This document shows, piece by piece, positions 8,911-17,670 of a stretch of DNA of 64,000 bases. The position numbers and the translations under genes are program-made. The stretch comes from CAUZIR01 sp965250195 (lineage in GTDB: Bacteria; Chloroflexota; Dehalococcoidia; Lucifugimonadales; UBA2962): contig OZ252295.1 of NCBI GenBank assembly GCA_965250195.1, positions 186,001 to 250,000 of the forward strand, in the 5' to 3' direction. Under the pieces are notes generated by a model. The model ran no database searches. It saw nothing but the letters and a program-made list of their open reading frames with translations, and had not been told where the DNA came from. Each line of letters opens with the position of its first letter. Positions within the stretch are counted from its first letter, which is position 1.

Positions 8911-10236
8911 CTATTGGGCTTCGGGCCGGGAGTTCAGGGGGGCGCGGACGAACGCGCGCTCTTCGTCGAGGGAAGTGATGTCTCCGTCCAACCGGGCGTA
9001 GAGCAGCGCGCGCAGCAATCGGCCGACGTTCGGACCCTGCACCACTCCCATCTCCAGGAGATCTTCGCCCGTCAGCTCGGGCGTCACGCCGACTAGCTCC
9101 TCTACGTAGAGGTTTAGAGCCGCCCGCAGCGTCTCGTCCTGGGTCGCCGCCGCGCAGGCTCTGATCGCGGCCTCGGAGCGGTAGGAGAGGAATGAGTACA
9201 CCTCACTTCGCCGCTGGAGCCCCGACCGCAGGCCGTGGAATCCGTAACGTATGCCCGCGACGTCCCGTACCACCCTGCCGGTGCGAGAACCGAGGTTCAG
9301 CCTTTTCGCCAGGGCTTGGGAGCGCTCGGGCGGGACGGGATACGCCAGGAGACCCGTCCAGGCGTCTCGTCCCCCGGTCCCGTCGGGCCCGTCGGGGAAA
9401 TTCGCCGAGACCAGAGCATCGGCCGCGCCGCCCATCTCGGCGAACACCGCGCCAAGCACGCCCAACTCCTGTGCCCGCATGAGCATTGGGCCCGCGCCCG
9501 GCTCATCAAAAATGCGCTCCAGTTCGTGGCGAACCCGGTCTCCCGAAAGCCGGTCCATGTGGGTCAGCGCATCTCGCAGCAGCGCCTCGGTGTTGGATTC
9601 GAGTTCGAACCCCAGCCGGATCGCATAGCGCACGGCTCGGAATATGCGGGTCGGGTCGTCCTCAAAACTGGCCTGATGCAAAACTCGAATCAGTTTACGA
9701 GAGACGTCGCCATCGCCATCGTAGGGGTCGATCAGGTCGCCCCACACCATCTCGGAGCCGACGGGCGGGGCCATTACCATGGCCATCGCGCCGATGGAGA
9801 AATCGCGCCTGGCCAGGTCGTCTGCGACGCTGCCGGGGGCAACGACCGGCAGCGCGCCCGGTTCAGGGTAGGCCTCCGCCCTGGAGGTTACGAGATCGAT
9901 CTCGATCTCAGTGCCCTGAGACGGGTCGCTGACGGGCGCGATCAGCTTGTAGGTACCGAACGCCGAACTGGCGACGAAGCGGCCGCCCAGCGCGTCCGCA
10001 ACCGCTGAGGCGAAGCCACAGTCGACGCCGGGTCCGGCGATGTCGATATCCGGGGCGCCAGGCCCGATTTCAGGGCCGTCCTTGGCAGACCCGGGGGCAT
10101 CGAGCGCGTCACGCACGACGCCGCCGACGAGGTAGAGGTCGATGGCGCGGCGCTCGGCCACGTCCGAGCACGCGCGGAGTATGCGCATCCGGTCGGGACG
10201 CAGGAGATCTTCGAGTCTGGATGCCAGGCTCGTCAT
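8911..10236 (-). CDS. CCA tRNA nucleotidyltransferase / poly(A) polymerase family
   Basis: This 441-residue class II nucleotidyltransferase has the head signature LVGGVVRDALDA, the catalytic DIDIAGPG acidic pair, the RRDFSIGAMAM motif, and FEDDPTRIFRAVRYAIRLGF, the region that selects the nucleotide. The family contains CCA-adding enzymes and A- or CC-adding variants; full CCA addition is inferred. tRNA-Met in this window encodes its own CCA, so a repair role is plausible. A TAGAAT hexamer (10249-10244) ends 7 nt before the ATG, consistent with a leaderless transcript. Confidence 0.9.
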   Translation of the reverse strand: MTSLASRLEDLLRPDRMRILRACSDVAERRAIDLYLVGGVVRDALDAPGSAKDGPEIGPGAPDIDIAGPGVDCGFASAVADALGGRFVASSAFGTYKLIAPVSDPSQGTEIEIDLVTSRAEAYPEPGALPVVAPGSVADDLARRDFSIGAMAMVMAPPVGSEMVWGDLIDPYDGDGDVSRKLIRVLHQASFEDDPTRIFRAVRYAIRLGFELESNTEALLRDALTHMDRLSGDRVRHELERIFDEPGAGPMLMRAQELGVLGAVFAEMGGAADALVSANFPDGPDGTGGRDAWTGLLAYPVPPERSQALAKRLNLGSRTGRVVRDVAGIRYGFHGLRSGLQRRSEVYSFLSYRSEAAIRACAAATQDETLRAALNLYVEELVGVTPELTGEDLLEMGVVQGPNVGRLLRALLYARLDGDITSLDEERAFVRAPLNSRPEAQ

Positions 10237-10243
10237 GGTGGGG

Positions 10244-10249
10244 ATTCTA
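10244..10249 (-). promoter_or_regulatory. -10-like hexamer giving a leaderless start
   Basis: TAGAAT on the minus strand sits 7 nt upstream of the ATG at 10236. Transcription would begin at or within a base or two of the start codon. No Shine-Dalgarno sequence is visible. Confidence 0.45.
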
Positions 10250-10306
10250 ACCGCTCAGACCTATTGTGCGGCCTTCGGGCTGTACGGCTTTCGGGCTGTG
10301 CGGCCC

Positions 10307-11068
10307 TCAGGACCTGGTAGCGGCTTTGACTTTGTCGAGGTAGGCCTGGGCACCAACGTTGAGCCAGGGCGTCCACGAGACGCTGAGAAAACGGGCCCCC
10401 AGACCCACGTAGTGGTCGGCGGTGTTGTCGTTTACCAGCGTCCCGGCCACCCGGCCCGCCTCGGTTATTTTCTTGAGGGCGCGCTCAACGGTGGCCACAA
10501 CCTTGGGGTGATCGTACTGTCCGGTATGGCCCATTGACTGGGCGAGGTCGCCGGGCGCGACGAAGAACACGTCGATGTTGTCGACTTCGAGGATCTCCGG
10601 CAGGTTGTCTACCGCCACGATGTCCTCGATCAGGACGACGATCATCGTCTCGTCGTTCGCCCTGGTGATGTAGTCCTTGACGCCTATCCCCTGGCGAGAC
10701 GTGAACATGCCCCGGTGGCCGATAGGGCCGAACTTGGCGGCGTCCACGACCGCACGGGCGTCGTCGGCGGTGTCGACGTGGGGCACGGCTATGCCCATGG
10801 CGCCGGAGTCCAGCGTCCGGTAGATCAACCCGGCGTTGACTTGATTGACACGCACTATCGACGATCTGCCCCAAAGGTCGCATGCCCTGGTGAGCTCGGG
10901 GATGTTGGCAAAGTCTACTGGCCCGTGCTCGGCCTCCAGCCAGATGGCGTCGAAGTCGAGCTGGCACATGTGCTCGATCAGCTCGGCGTTGAGCGGCCCC
11001 ATAGCGACGGAAACGATTCCGCCGTCAGCCAGTTTTCGCTTCGCCCGGTTGGGCCTGAGTTCCGCCAA
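10307..11068 (-). CDS. HpcH/HpaI aldolase family protein (copy 1)
   Basis: This class II pyruvate-type aldolase of about 253 residues has the LRPNRAKRKLADG start, FDAIWLEAEHGPVDF, SSIVRVNQVNAGLIYRTLD, GIAVPHVDT, VVLIEDI and FFVAPGDLAQSMG, matching substrate, metal and subunit-interface segments of the family. Known members cleave hydroxy-keto acids such as 2,4-dihydroxyhept-2-enedioate; the real substrate is unknown. The TTG at 11068 follows a GAGGCGAC tract and fits family N-termini; longer starts would overlap the divergent NUDIX gene. A clear paralogue lies at 45.4-46.2 kb. Confidence 0.87.
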   Translation of the reverse strand: MAELRPNRAKRKLADGGIVSVAMGPLNAELIEHMCQLDFDAIWLEAEHGPVDFANIPELTRACDLWGRSSIVRVNQVNAGLIYRTLDSGAMGIAVPHVDTADDARAVVDAAKFGPIGHRGMFTSRQGIGVKDYITRANDETMIVVLIEDIVAVDNLPEILEVDNIDVFFVAPGDLAQSMGHTGQYDHPKVVATVERALKKITEAGRVAGTLVNDNTADHYVGLGARFLSVSWTPWLNVGAQAYLDKVKAATRS

Positions 11069-11131
11069 GAGGTCGCCTCGTCGCCCATGAAATGGCCCCG
11101 GAACTTTACCGGGGCGCTCGGGCCGCGCAAT

Positions 11132-11137
11132 TATACT
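11132..11137 (+). promoter_or_regulatory. -10 hexamer TATACT of the NUDIX gene
   Basis: TATACT ends 6 nt before the ATG at 11144, so a transcript from it would start at or next to the start codon. No ribosome-binding site is seen. Confidence 0.5.
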
Positions 11138-11143
11138 CAACGC

Positions 11144-11653
11144 ATGACCCATCCGCGAGCCGAGACCGTTTACTGCAGAGCCTGCGGCGCAACCCTGTCA
11201 GAAAAGGTGATCGAGGGATCGCCCAGGCCGTTCTGCGCCGAGTGCGGCCATGTGGAATTCTTCGACCCCAAGGTGGCCGCCGTCGTGGTCACCTCCCTGA
11301 AGGACAAGGTCCTGATGGTCAGGCGAGGCGTCCAACCGTCGCTGGGCGAGTGGAGCTTTCCGTCCGGCTATGTGGATCGCGCCGAGGCGGTGGAGGATGC
11401 CGCCATACGGGAAGTCTTGGAAGAGACCGGTCTGAATGTGAAGCTTACCCGGCTGGTAGGCGTCTACTCGCGCACCGGCAACCCGGTCATCCTCGTCGTC
11501 TTCGACGGGGTTGTAACGAGCGGACGGGAGCGGGCAGGCCACGACGTGCAGGAGGTCGGGCGGTTCCACAAGGACGATCTGCCCGGCATGCCATTCCCCC
11601 ACGATCGCCAGATTCTTGCCGACTGGCGGGCGGGCCGGGGGCGCGAACTCTAG
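11144..11653 (+). CDS. NUDIX hydrolase with N-terminal zinc ribbon
   Basis: This 169-residue protein opens with a zinc ribbon, YCRACGATL and FCAECGHVEFF (CxxC pairs near residues 11-14 and 31-34), then a NUDIX domain with the box GYVDRAEAVEDAAIREVLEETGL. Proteins with this layout hydrolyse nucleoside diphosphate derivatives such as NADH or ADP-ribose; the precise substrate is unknown. The ATG is fixed by the TATACT hexamer just upstream and by the ribbon at the very N-terminus. Its stop overlaps the stop of the convergent OsmC gene by 4 bp. Confidence 0.92.
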   Translation: MTHPRAETVYCRACGATLSEKVIEGSPRPFCAECGHVEFFDPKVAAVVVTSLKDKVLMVRRGVQPSLGEWSFPSGYVDRAEAVEDAAIREVLEETGLNVKLTRLVGVYSRTGNPVILVVFDGVVTSGRERAGHDVQEVGRFHKDDLPGMPFPHDRQILADWRAGRGREL

Positions 11654-12078
11654 CCCGAGATCACCACCTCGTCGACTATGCGCGGCCGGTTTTGCAGCGT
11701 TTTGGTCACGGGACATTTGGTGGCGATCACCGCGATGCGCGCTCGCTGCTCTTCGGTCAGGTCGCCGTGCAACCTTATTTCTCGGGTTATCAGGTCTATC
11801 TTCCCTCCGCTCTCGTCTCCCATCTCACCGACATCCTCGGCGTGTACTCTCTCGTGCCGACACTCGACCTCTACCGAATCCAGCGACCAGCCCTTGTGCC
11901 GGGTGTACAGGAGCAGGGTCATGGCCGTGCACGTCCCCAGCGCCGCCAGTAGCAGCTCGTAAGGATTCGGGCCCAGGTCATCCCCAACACCCGCGGGCTC
12001 GTCGGCGATAAAGGCGTGGCCCGTTGTCACCACCAGTTGCTGAAGGTTTTGCAGGCTCTTAACTGTCACGCTCGACAT
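11650..12078 (-). CDS. OsmC family protein
   Basis: This 142-residue OsmC/Ohr-superfamily protein is a likely thiol-dependent peroxidase or related factor. GPNPYELLLAALGTCTAMT contains the first conserved Cys, and ATKCPVTKTL contains the second. The ATG at 12078 is chosen because it overlaps the stop of the upstream gene as TGATG and has GGAGAGAG before it. It is last in a run PPOX-OsmC that itself follows a methyltransferase and a metallohydrolase. A role in oxidative or electrophile stress is inferred from the family. Confidence 0.9.
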   Translation of the reverse strand: MSSVTVKSLQNLQQLVVTTGHAFIADEPAGVGDDLGPNPYELLLAALGTCTAMTLLLYTRHKGWSLDSVEVECRHERVHAEDVGEMGDESGGKIDLITREIRLHGDLTEEQRARIAVIATKCPVTKTLQNRPRIVDEVVISG

Positions 12079-12518
12079 CAGCTCTCTCCAATCTCTCCTG
12101 AGGCGGCCCAACTCGACACGGACTCGGGCTGCACGGCGATCACCGTGGCCTCGTCTTTTAGCATCTCGAAGTATTGACTGTACTTGGCCCTGAGCGCGAC
12201 GACGGCGAACACTCTCTCCTCCTCCTCCTCTACGACGGACGCTTTTCCTCGAATGAGCATGTACGAAAGGCGGTCCCAATCCTCTGTGTAACGATCGACC
12301 AGCAGCGCCACGCCGGGGTTGGCCAGGATATTTTTGACCCGGCGCAGGCGCTTAGGTAAAACCGATTTCGGCTTTCGGTCGAGAGCGGTGTAGATGCGTC
12401 CCGCCTCGTAGACGAAGCACACCGGCACAACGTGAGGGCCGCCCAGATCGTCCACGGTAGCCAGCCTGGCCACCCTGGCGCCGCGTAAATACCGTTCCTG
12501 CTCAGGTGTCATATCCAT
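12078..12518 (-). CDS. Pyridoxamine-phosphate-oxidase-fold, F420/FMN-binding protein
   Basis: This 146-residue split-barrel flavin-type protein resembles the PPOX-class Rv0121-like family of putative F420-dependent reductases. It has RYLRGARVARLATVDDLGGPH, VPVCFVYEAGRIYTALD, LLVDRYTEDW and YMLIRGKASVV. Use of F420 rather than FMN is inferred and fits the presence of LLM proteins. Both ends overlap neighbours as TGATG: the methyltransferase stop at its start and the OsmC start at its stop, indicating a tight operon. Confidence 0.8.
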   Translation of the reverse strand: MDMTPEQERYLRGARVARLATVDDLGGPHVVPVCFVYEAGRIYTALDRKPKSVLPKRLRRVKNILANPGVALLVDRYTEDWDRLSYMLIRGKASVVEEEEERVFAVVALRAKYSQYFEMLKDEATVIAVQPESVSSWAASGEIGES

Positions 12519-13186
12519 CAGCTATCGCCGTAAGCGACCGGCTTGTGAAAGACGGCAACGTTCTTCCCCGGCAGTTCAAGTCGCCAGTTCATGCGCCCTG
12601 CTATCCACCCCATCGTTTCGGCGCTGTAAAAGGCGACGTGGGTGGGGTCGCGCCTGTAATACCAGGTGTTGAAATCGTCCAGTTCCGGCGCAAATGCGGT
12701 CATGACGCCGAGCAGGCCGCCCGGCCGGATAAGGCCGTCCAGCCGAGAAAACTCATCGCCGGGTCGGTGCATGTGCTCGGCCGTTTCGGTGCAGACAACG
12801 AAGTCGTAGGTGCGCTCCAGCAACTCCGGGCGGGGATCGAAAATGGGGTCGTATCCATCTGCCACGAACCCCTCTTCACACATCATCGCCACGAGCGCCG
12901 GTCCGGGTCCGGCCCCGTAGTCCAGCCCGGTGGCGCCCTCTGCCAACAGAGGTTTGACGACGGACCAGAGGCGCGAGAGGAATGCCCGGTAGTCGGGGTC
13001 GTGGACTTCGTTGTTGTGCTGGAGGTAGCGCTCTCGCTCGGTCGCCAGTTCAGGCAGGTCGTCCTGTCCGACGGCGATCATGCGGCACACGGGGCAGCGA
13101 AAGTACCGCCGCCCGTTCGGCCGGTCAGAGTCGTCGAGAAACAGCGCCGTCTCAGGCGCGCCGCACAACCGACAGGGCTGCTTCAG
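12518..13186 (-). CDS. SAM-dependent methyltransferase with N-terminal zinc ribbon
   Basis: This Rossmann-fold class I methyltransferase has motif I LDYGAGPGPAL, DGYDPIF, and FVVCTETAEHMHRPG. It is preceded by a zinc ribbon with CRLC and CPVC, an arrangement seen in several methyltransferases of unknown substrate. The usual start codon nearest the domain is a TTG at 13168, but that would cut into the first CxxC. A CTG at 13186 overlaps the upstream stop as CTGA, the same 4-bp overlap used elsewhere in this genome, and restores the pair, so it is proposed as the start. Co-transcribed with the metallohydrolase upstream and the PPOX gene downstream. Confidence 0.8.
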   Translation of the reverse strand: MKQPCRLCGAPETALFLDDSDRPNGRRYFRCPVCRMIAVGQDDLPELATERERYLQHNNEVHDPDYRAFLSRLWSVVKPLLAEGATGLDYGAGPGPALVAMMCEEGFVADGYDPIFDPRPELLERTYDFVVCTETAEHMHRPGDEFSRLDGLIRPGGLLGVMTAFAPELDDFNTWYYRRDPTHVAFYSAETMGWIAGRMNWRLELPGKNVAVFHKPVAYGDS

Positions 13187-13983
13187 AGGCCTTGCCAGAC
13201 ACGGCGGCCGTTTTGGCGGACCAGATGGCCGTACCCCTGATCCGGGAAGTGGCCGGACTGAATGAGGGTCCCGGCCGCTTCGAGGTCGTCGAACACGCGA
13301 TGGCGGGTGCTGCGAGCCACGTCCGGGTCGGTGTCGAAGGCCGGGCTCCAGTTCGTGTAGTGCGCCTGCGCCGAGCTGTGCGCCACGTCGCCCAGTACGA
13401 AGGCGCGCTCGCCCTTGGATGACACCGAGATGGATATGTGACCGGGAGTGTGGCCGGGCGTCGGCACCGTTTTTAGCTCCGGGGTCACGTCGTACTCGCT
13501 GTCGATCAGGTCGAGGACCCGCGCCTCTTCCAGTGGCAAAACGCTCTCAGTTACGTGGGGCGCGTCGGGCAGCACATCGGGCTGCGTCCAGTGGTCCCAG
13601 TCGTGCCTCGGTACGAGATAGCGCGCTTTTGGAAACGTGGGGCGACCATCGGTCAGGTTCCAGCCGACGTGATCGGGGTGCAGGTGCGTCGTTACGACCA
13701 GGTCGACGGCCTCGCGGTCGACCCCCTTTTCCGCCATGTCGACGAGCAGACGGCCGTCGGGGCCGTTCATGCCCGTGTCCACTATCACCAGCTTTGAAGA
13801 GGACCGGATGGCCAGCACTCCGTAGCGCGGGTGGATCAGCTCCCCGTCGAGCAGTTCGGGGTACTCGGAGCGCCATGTGGCGAGATCGCTCGCCGGGAAC
13901 ACGTCGGTCGCCCCACCCGTGCCCTGCCCGTCCGTCAGGGAGATCATCTCCACATCTCCCACCGTCGCCCTGTAGCTCACCAT
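13183..13983 (-). CDS. MBL-fold metallohydrolase
   Basis: This 266-residue metallo-beta-lactamase-fold hydrolase carries the metal motif TTHLHPDHVGW (HxHxDH), the strand VIVDTGMNGPDG before it, TPGHTPGHISISV after it, and VLGDVAHS with the bridging Asp. Members of this quorum-quenching-lactonase-like group hydrolyse lactones or esters; the substrate is unknown. GGGAGAGG precedes the ATG. Its promoter shares bases with the divergent selD promoter (see 14025-14034). Confidence 0.9.
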   Translation of the reverse strand: MVSYRATVGDVEMISLTDGQGTGGATDVFPASDLATWRSEYPELLDGELIHPRYGVLAIRSSSKLVIVDTGMNGPDGRLLVDMAEKGVDREAVDLVVTTHLHPDHVGWNLTDGRPTFPKARYLVPRHDWDHWTQPDVLPDAPHVTESVLPLEEARVLDLIDSEYDVTPELKTVPTPGHTPGHISISVSSKGERAFVLGDVAHSSAQAHYTNWSPAFDTDPDVARSTRHRVFDDLEAAGTLIQSGHFPDQGYGHLVRQNGRRVWQGL

Positions 13984-14024
13984 GTAATGCCTCTCCCGTG
14001 TTAGTCCCCTCTAAAGGGCCGCTC

Positions 14025-14034
14025 ATTCTATACT
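14025..14034. promoter_or_regulatory. Overlapping divergent -10 hexamers (metallohydrolase / selD)
   Basis: TAGAAT on the minus strand (14030-14025) and TATACT on the plus strand (14029-14034) overlap by two bases. Each is followed by a leader of about 40-50 nt with a good ribosome-binding site for its gene. -35 boxes are weak. Confidence 0.5.
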
Positions 14035-14084
14035 GAACCGTGACGGCGCCCGGCCCGAGCGTCGATCTTTTTGAGGGGAACGAG

Positions 14085-15152
14085 ATGGATCGAAACCATT
14101 CCCACGACGCCAGGGAGGTCCGGCTAACTACCCTGGCCTCCTGCGCCGGTTGAGCCTCCAAGTACAGTCCTGAGGACCTGGCGCAGGTGCTGCGCCAGCT
14201 ACCGCCCGTTAGCGATCCCGACCTGCTCGTCGGGCTGTCGACGGGCGACGACGCAGCCGTTTATCGCCTGCGCCCCGACCTGGCTATCGTCCAGACGGTC
14301 GATTTCTTCCCGCCCATAGTGGACGACCCGTTTACGTTTGGTGAAATAGCCGTCGCCAACGCACTCAGCGACGTCTACGCGATGGGCGGCACACCGCTGC
14401 TGGGCCTGAACATCGTCGCCTTTCCCGCCGATCTGCCCAACCAGATACTGGCGGAGATACTCAAGGGCGGCGCGTCTAAAGCTCGCGAGGCCGGAGTCTT
14501 GGTCGTAGGAGGCCACACGGTGGACGACAACGAGCCCAAGTACGGGATGGCGGTGACGGGCACGGTTGTGCCGGGCAAGGAAATCACCAACGCCGGTGCC
14601 CATATCGGCGACGTTCTGGTACTGACGAAACCCATCGGCACCGGCGTCATCACCACTGCCGGCAAGTCTGGCGTCGTAGACGACGCCGTGCTCGCCGGGG
14701 CGGTCGAGATTATGAGAGCACTGAACGAGGGATCTTCCCGGGCGATGGTCCGGGCCGACGTCCACGCCTGCTCGGACGTTACGGGCTTCGGACTGCTGGG
14801 GCACCTGCGGGAGATGTCGGAGGGCTGCAAATTTTCCGCTCGCATCGAGGCGGCCGCGGTTCCCTTGCTGCCGGGCGCCCGCGAGCTTGCCGACGCCGGG
14901 CAGGTACCGGGGGGCACGCGGCGAAACCTGGCATCGGTAGAGCCGGTAACCGAGTGGGCCGAGTCGATCGATTCGATTACAAAACTGCTCCTGGCAGACG
15001 CCCAGACGTCCGGTGGGCTCCTCATCGCCGTCCCCTCAACTCAACTCGACGCCCTGGGCGAAGAACTTGAGCGCGAGGGTGTCAGTGACTGGGTGGTGAT
15101 CGGCGATTTTACCGACCACCACGAAAACGGCCCCGTCCTCATCGTCGAGTAG
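14085..15152 (+). CDS. selD: Selenide, water dikinase, selenocysteine-containing
   Basis: SelD makes selenophosphate from selenide and ATP for SelA. Reading from the ATG at 14085 (GAGGGG upstream), the frame meets a TGA at 14151-14153 as codon 23 and then continues without a stop to TAG at 15150. The sequence around it is LASCAG-U-ASKYSP, exactly where the SelD active-site Cys or Sec lies, so UGA is read as selenocysteine. Later family blocks are LLVGLSTGDDAAVY, DVYAMGGTPL, VGGHTVDD and CSDVTGFGLLGHL. Total length is 355 residues, normal for SelD. A bSECIS hairpin follows the UGA. Automatic annotation would truncate the gene to a GTG at 14187. argS follows after 7 bp. Confidence 0.95.
14178..14198 (+). 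promoter_or_regulatory. Bacterial SECIS element of selD
   Basis: An 8-bp perfect stem (14178-14185 with 14191-14198) closes a 5-nt loop GGTGC, lying inside the coding sequence. The loop begins 32 nt after the UGA, within the 16-37 nt window known for bacterial SECIS elements, and has G at its first two positions as SelB-bound loops do. A smaller alternative hairpin lies at 14165-14180. Confidence 0.8.
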
Positions 15153-15159
15153 TGGTTCG

Positions 15160-16869
15160 ATGACCGATTCGAGCGAAAACCCCGGCAACGCGCTTGTGCG
15201 CGACACTGTTCGTAAGATGGTCGCGGCCGCCCTGGAGAGGGCCATGAAAGCCGGAGAGTTGCTCCGGATCAACGCCGACAACACGCCTCCCGTGGTCATT
15301 GAACGGCCGCAGAAGCCCGAGCACGGGGACTACGCCTCTAACATCGCCCTGCGCCTGGCAAAGCCCATGCGCATGAAGCCCATGGACATCGCCGAGACCA
15401 TCGCGGCCAGGGTCGAGTCCGAGGGGCCGGTGGCGTCGGCCTCGGCCGGTGCGCCCGGGTTTGTGAACGTAACTCTGGACCACGCCTGGCTGGCCTCACA
15501 GGTCGAGGCGATACGGGCGGCAGGCGACCGGTTTGGCCGCGTCACCACCGGAGAGGGTAGTTCCGTGCAGGTCGAGTTCGTTAGCGTCAATCCCACCGGC
15601 CCCCTGCACATCGGCCACGCCAGGGGCGCCGTCATCGGCTCCGGCCTGGCGGCAATCCTCGATGCTGCGGGCTATGACGTCCACCGGGAGTACTACGTCA
15701 ACGACGCCGGTCGCCAGATGGACCTTTTCGCAGGGAGCCTGTACGCCCGGTACATGCAGCATTTTGGGGGCGATGAGCAGGTCCCCGAAGACGGCTACAA
15801 GGCCGATTACGTAACGGAGTTGGCAAGCGAAATAGCCGACGAATTGGGCGACCAGTTCAAGGATTTGCCGAGAGATGAGGCGATCGAAAAACTGCGCGGC
15901 CTGGGGCTAACGAGGATGCTGGCGATGATTCGGGGCGACCTGGACACGCTGGGCGTCGAGATGGACGTGTGGTTCAACGAGTCCTCGCTGTTCGACGACG
16001 GGAGCTACAGGCGCGTAAAAAAGATGCTCAGTGACAAGGGCCTGATCGTCGAAAGAGACGGAGCGGTGTGGTTTGAGTCGACCGCGCTCGGCGAAGATAA
16101 GGACAACGTGATCGAGCGCACGGGCGGCGATCCCACCTACTTCGCCAGCGACATCGCATACCACTGGGACAAGTTCGTCCGACGGGGCTTCGACAGGGTT
16201 ATCGACGTCTGGGGCGCCGACCACCAGGGCCACGTACCTCGCATGAAGGCGGTGGTCGCCGCGCTCGACGTCGACCCGGACAGGCTGGGGTTCCTGCTGA
16301 CGCAAATGGTGAAAATCAAGCGGGGCGACGAGACGGTCAAGGTGTCCAAACGTGCCGGAGAGTTGCTAACGCTAAAAGAGCTGGTGGATGAAGTGGGGCC
16401 GGACGCCTGCCGCTTCTTTTTCCTGTCCCGGTCTCCGGATAGCCAGATGGACTTCGACATGGAGCTGGCGAAAGAGCAGTCGTCGGACAACCCCGTTTAC
16501 TACGTCCAGTACGCCCACGCCCGAATATCCGGAATTTTACGGTTGGCCCAGGAGCGCGGCATCGATTACTCAGATGGCGACGGCGCGCTGCTCACGCACG
16601 ACGCTGAACTGGCACTGATTCGAAAAATCCTCGAGCTACCGGAGCTGGTCGACCACATGGCCGAGCGCCTGGAGCCGCACCACCTGCCCCACTATGCCGG
16701 GGAGCTGGCCACGGCCTTCCACTGGTTCTACCAGCAGTGCCGGGTCGTTTCCTCAGAGCCCGGTGATGCGGGCATTACGGCGGCCCGCCTGAAGCTGGTC
16801 GACGCCGCCCGCGTCGGCCTCGCCCGCTGCCTCGCCCTGATGGGCATGAAGGCGCCCGAGCGCATGTAG
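15160..16869 (+). CDS. argS: Arginyl-tRNA synthetase
   Basis: Class I aminoacyl-tRNA synthetase of 569 residues that charges tRNA(Arg). The N-terminal additional domain is followed by VNPTGPLHIGHARGAVIG (HIGH motif), the YYVNDAGRQMD block, DVWGADHQGH, and KVSKRAGELLTL in place of KMSKS, as is usual in ArgRS. The C-terminal anticodon-binding domain includes VQYAHARISGILR. It begins 7 bp after selD and is probably co-transcribed with it. It converges on the carbonic anhydrase gene with a 10-bp gap. Confidence 0.97.
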   Translation: MTDSSENPGNALVRDTVRKMVAAALERAMKAGELLRINADNTPPVVIERPQKPEHGDYASNIALRLAKPMRMKPMDIAETIAARVESEGPVASASAGAPGFVNVTLDHAWLASQVEAIRAAGDRFGRVTTGEGSSVQVEFVSVNPTGPLHIGHARGAVIGSGLAAILDAAGYDVHREYYVNDAGRQMDLFAGSLYARYMQHFGGDEQVPEDGYKADYVTELASEIADELGDQFKDLPRDEAIEKLRGLGLTRMLAMIRGDLDTLGVEMDVWFNESSLFDDGSYRRVKKMLSDKGLIVERDGAVWFESTALGEDKDNVIERTGGDPTYFASDIAYHWDKFVRRGFDRVIDVWGADHQGHVPRMKAVVAALDVDPDRLGFLLTQMVKIKRGDETVKVSKRAGELLTLKELVDEVGPDACRFFFLSRSPDSQMDFDMELAKEQSSDNPVYYVQYAHARISGILRLAQERGIDYSDGDGALLTHDAELALIRKILELPELVDHMAERLEPHHLPHYAGELATAFHWFYQQCRVVSSEPGDAGITAARLKLVDAARVGLARCLALMGMKAPERM

Positions 16870-16879
16870 TGGTGGGCGT

Positions 16880-17389
16880 CTAGCTCAAACCTTCGGCCAA
16901 ATATGCTGCCGTGTTGCGGACGTAGATGTCGCGGTAGCCCTTTATTAGCACCATGTCCTTTTCCTCGACAGCTCGCCGGATACGGGCGGGCAGTCCGGCG
17001 ACCACGGACCGCTCCGGAATCTCCATGCGGTCCACTACCATGGCGCCGGACGCGATCAGGCTGTCGTCGCCTATGTGCACGCCGTCGTTGACGATGCAGC
17101 CGTTGCCGAGCAGGACGCGGTTGCCGATGGATCGGCCGTGGCACACTACCCGGTGGGCGACCACGACGTCGTCGCCGATGTCCACGTCGGCGTCGCCGTG
17201 CACGACCGAGTTGTCCTGGATGCAGGTGTTGCGGCCGATCACGATCTTCCCGGCGTCTCCCCGCACCACCGAGCCGGGCCAAACGCTGGAGCCCTCGCCT
17301 ATTTCCACGTCGCCGATGACGTAGGCGGCCTCGCTGACGAAGGCTCCGGGGTGAATTTTCGGGGTTTTTCCGTTGAAGCTGCGAATCAT
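16880..17389 (-). CDS. Gamma-class carbonic anhydrase-like hexapeptide protein
   Basis: This 169-residue left-handed beta-helix protein of the gamma-CA/YrdA/PaaY group starts MIRSFNGKTPKIHPGAFVSE. It contains repeated hexapeptide turns, the RGDAGKIVIGRNTCIQDNSVVH block, and the metal-binding histidines in VVHGD, VVAHRVVCHG. Carbonic anhydrase activity is family-based; some members lack it. The ATG at 17389 is chosen because homologues begin there; the open frame continues far upstream but without family sequence. Confidence 0.9.
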   Translation of the reverse strand: MIRSFNGKTPKIHPGAFVSEAAYVIGDVEIGEGSSVWPGSVVRGDAGKIVIGRNTCIQDNSVVHGDADVDIGDDVVVAHRVVCHGRSIGNRVLLGNGCIVNDGVHIGDDSLIASGAMVVDRMEIPERSVVAGLPARIRRAVEEKDMVLIKGYRDIYVRNTAAYLAEGLS

Positions 17390-17670
17390 TGTCGTTTTCC
17401 AATCTCTTTCGTCGGTCGTCTGGTCGTTGCCAGCCCGCATTGAACGGGCGCGTGGGCCCATTGTCAACGTCGTCGTCTCACACCTGCGTGCTATCCTGAT
17501 CTCTCTTCGTTCGGCGGCCTTTGAGGCTTCCATAAACGTCCCCGGTCCATCCGGGGCGCCCTGTATTTCGTAGGTTTTTGTGAATGCCCCGGTAACCGCC
17601 AGCAACCGCCGGTAACCGAGAGTCAACGAGAGTAATCGAGCACATACAGACCGACCTGCTACACACAGCA

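Noticed and set aside
14165..14180. Short hairpin with TGA loop as the SECIS
   Set aside because: It has a bulge and a 3-nt loop; the 8-bp perfect stem with GGTGC loop at 14178-14198 fits the SelB-binding pattern better.
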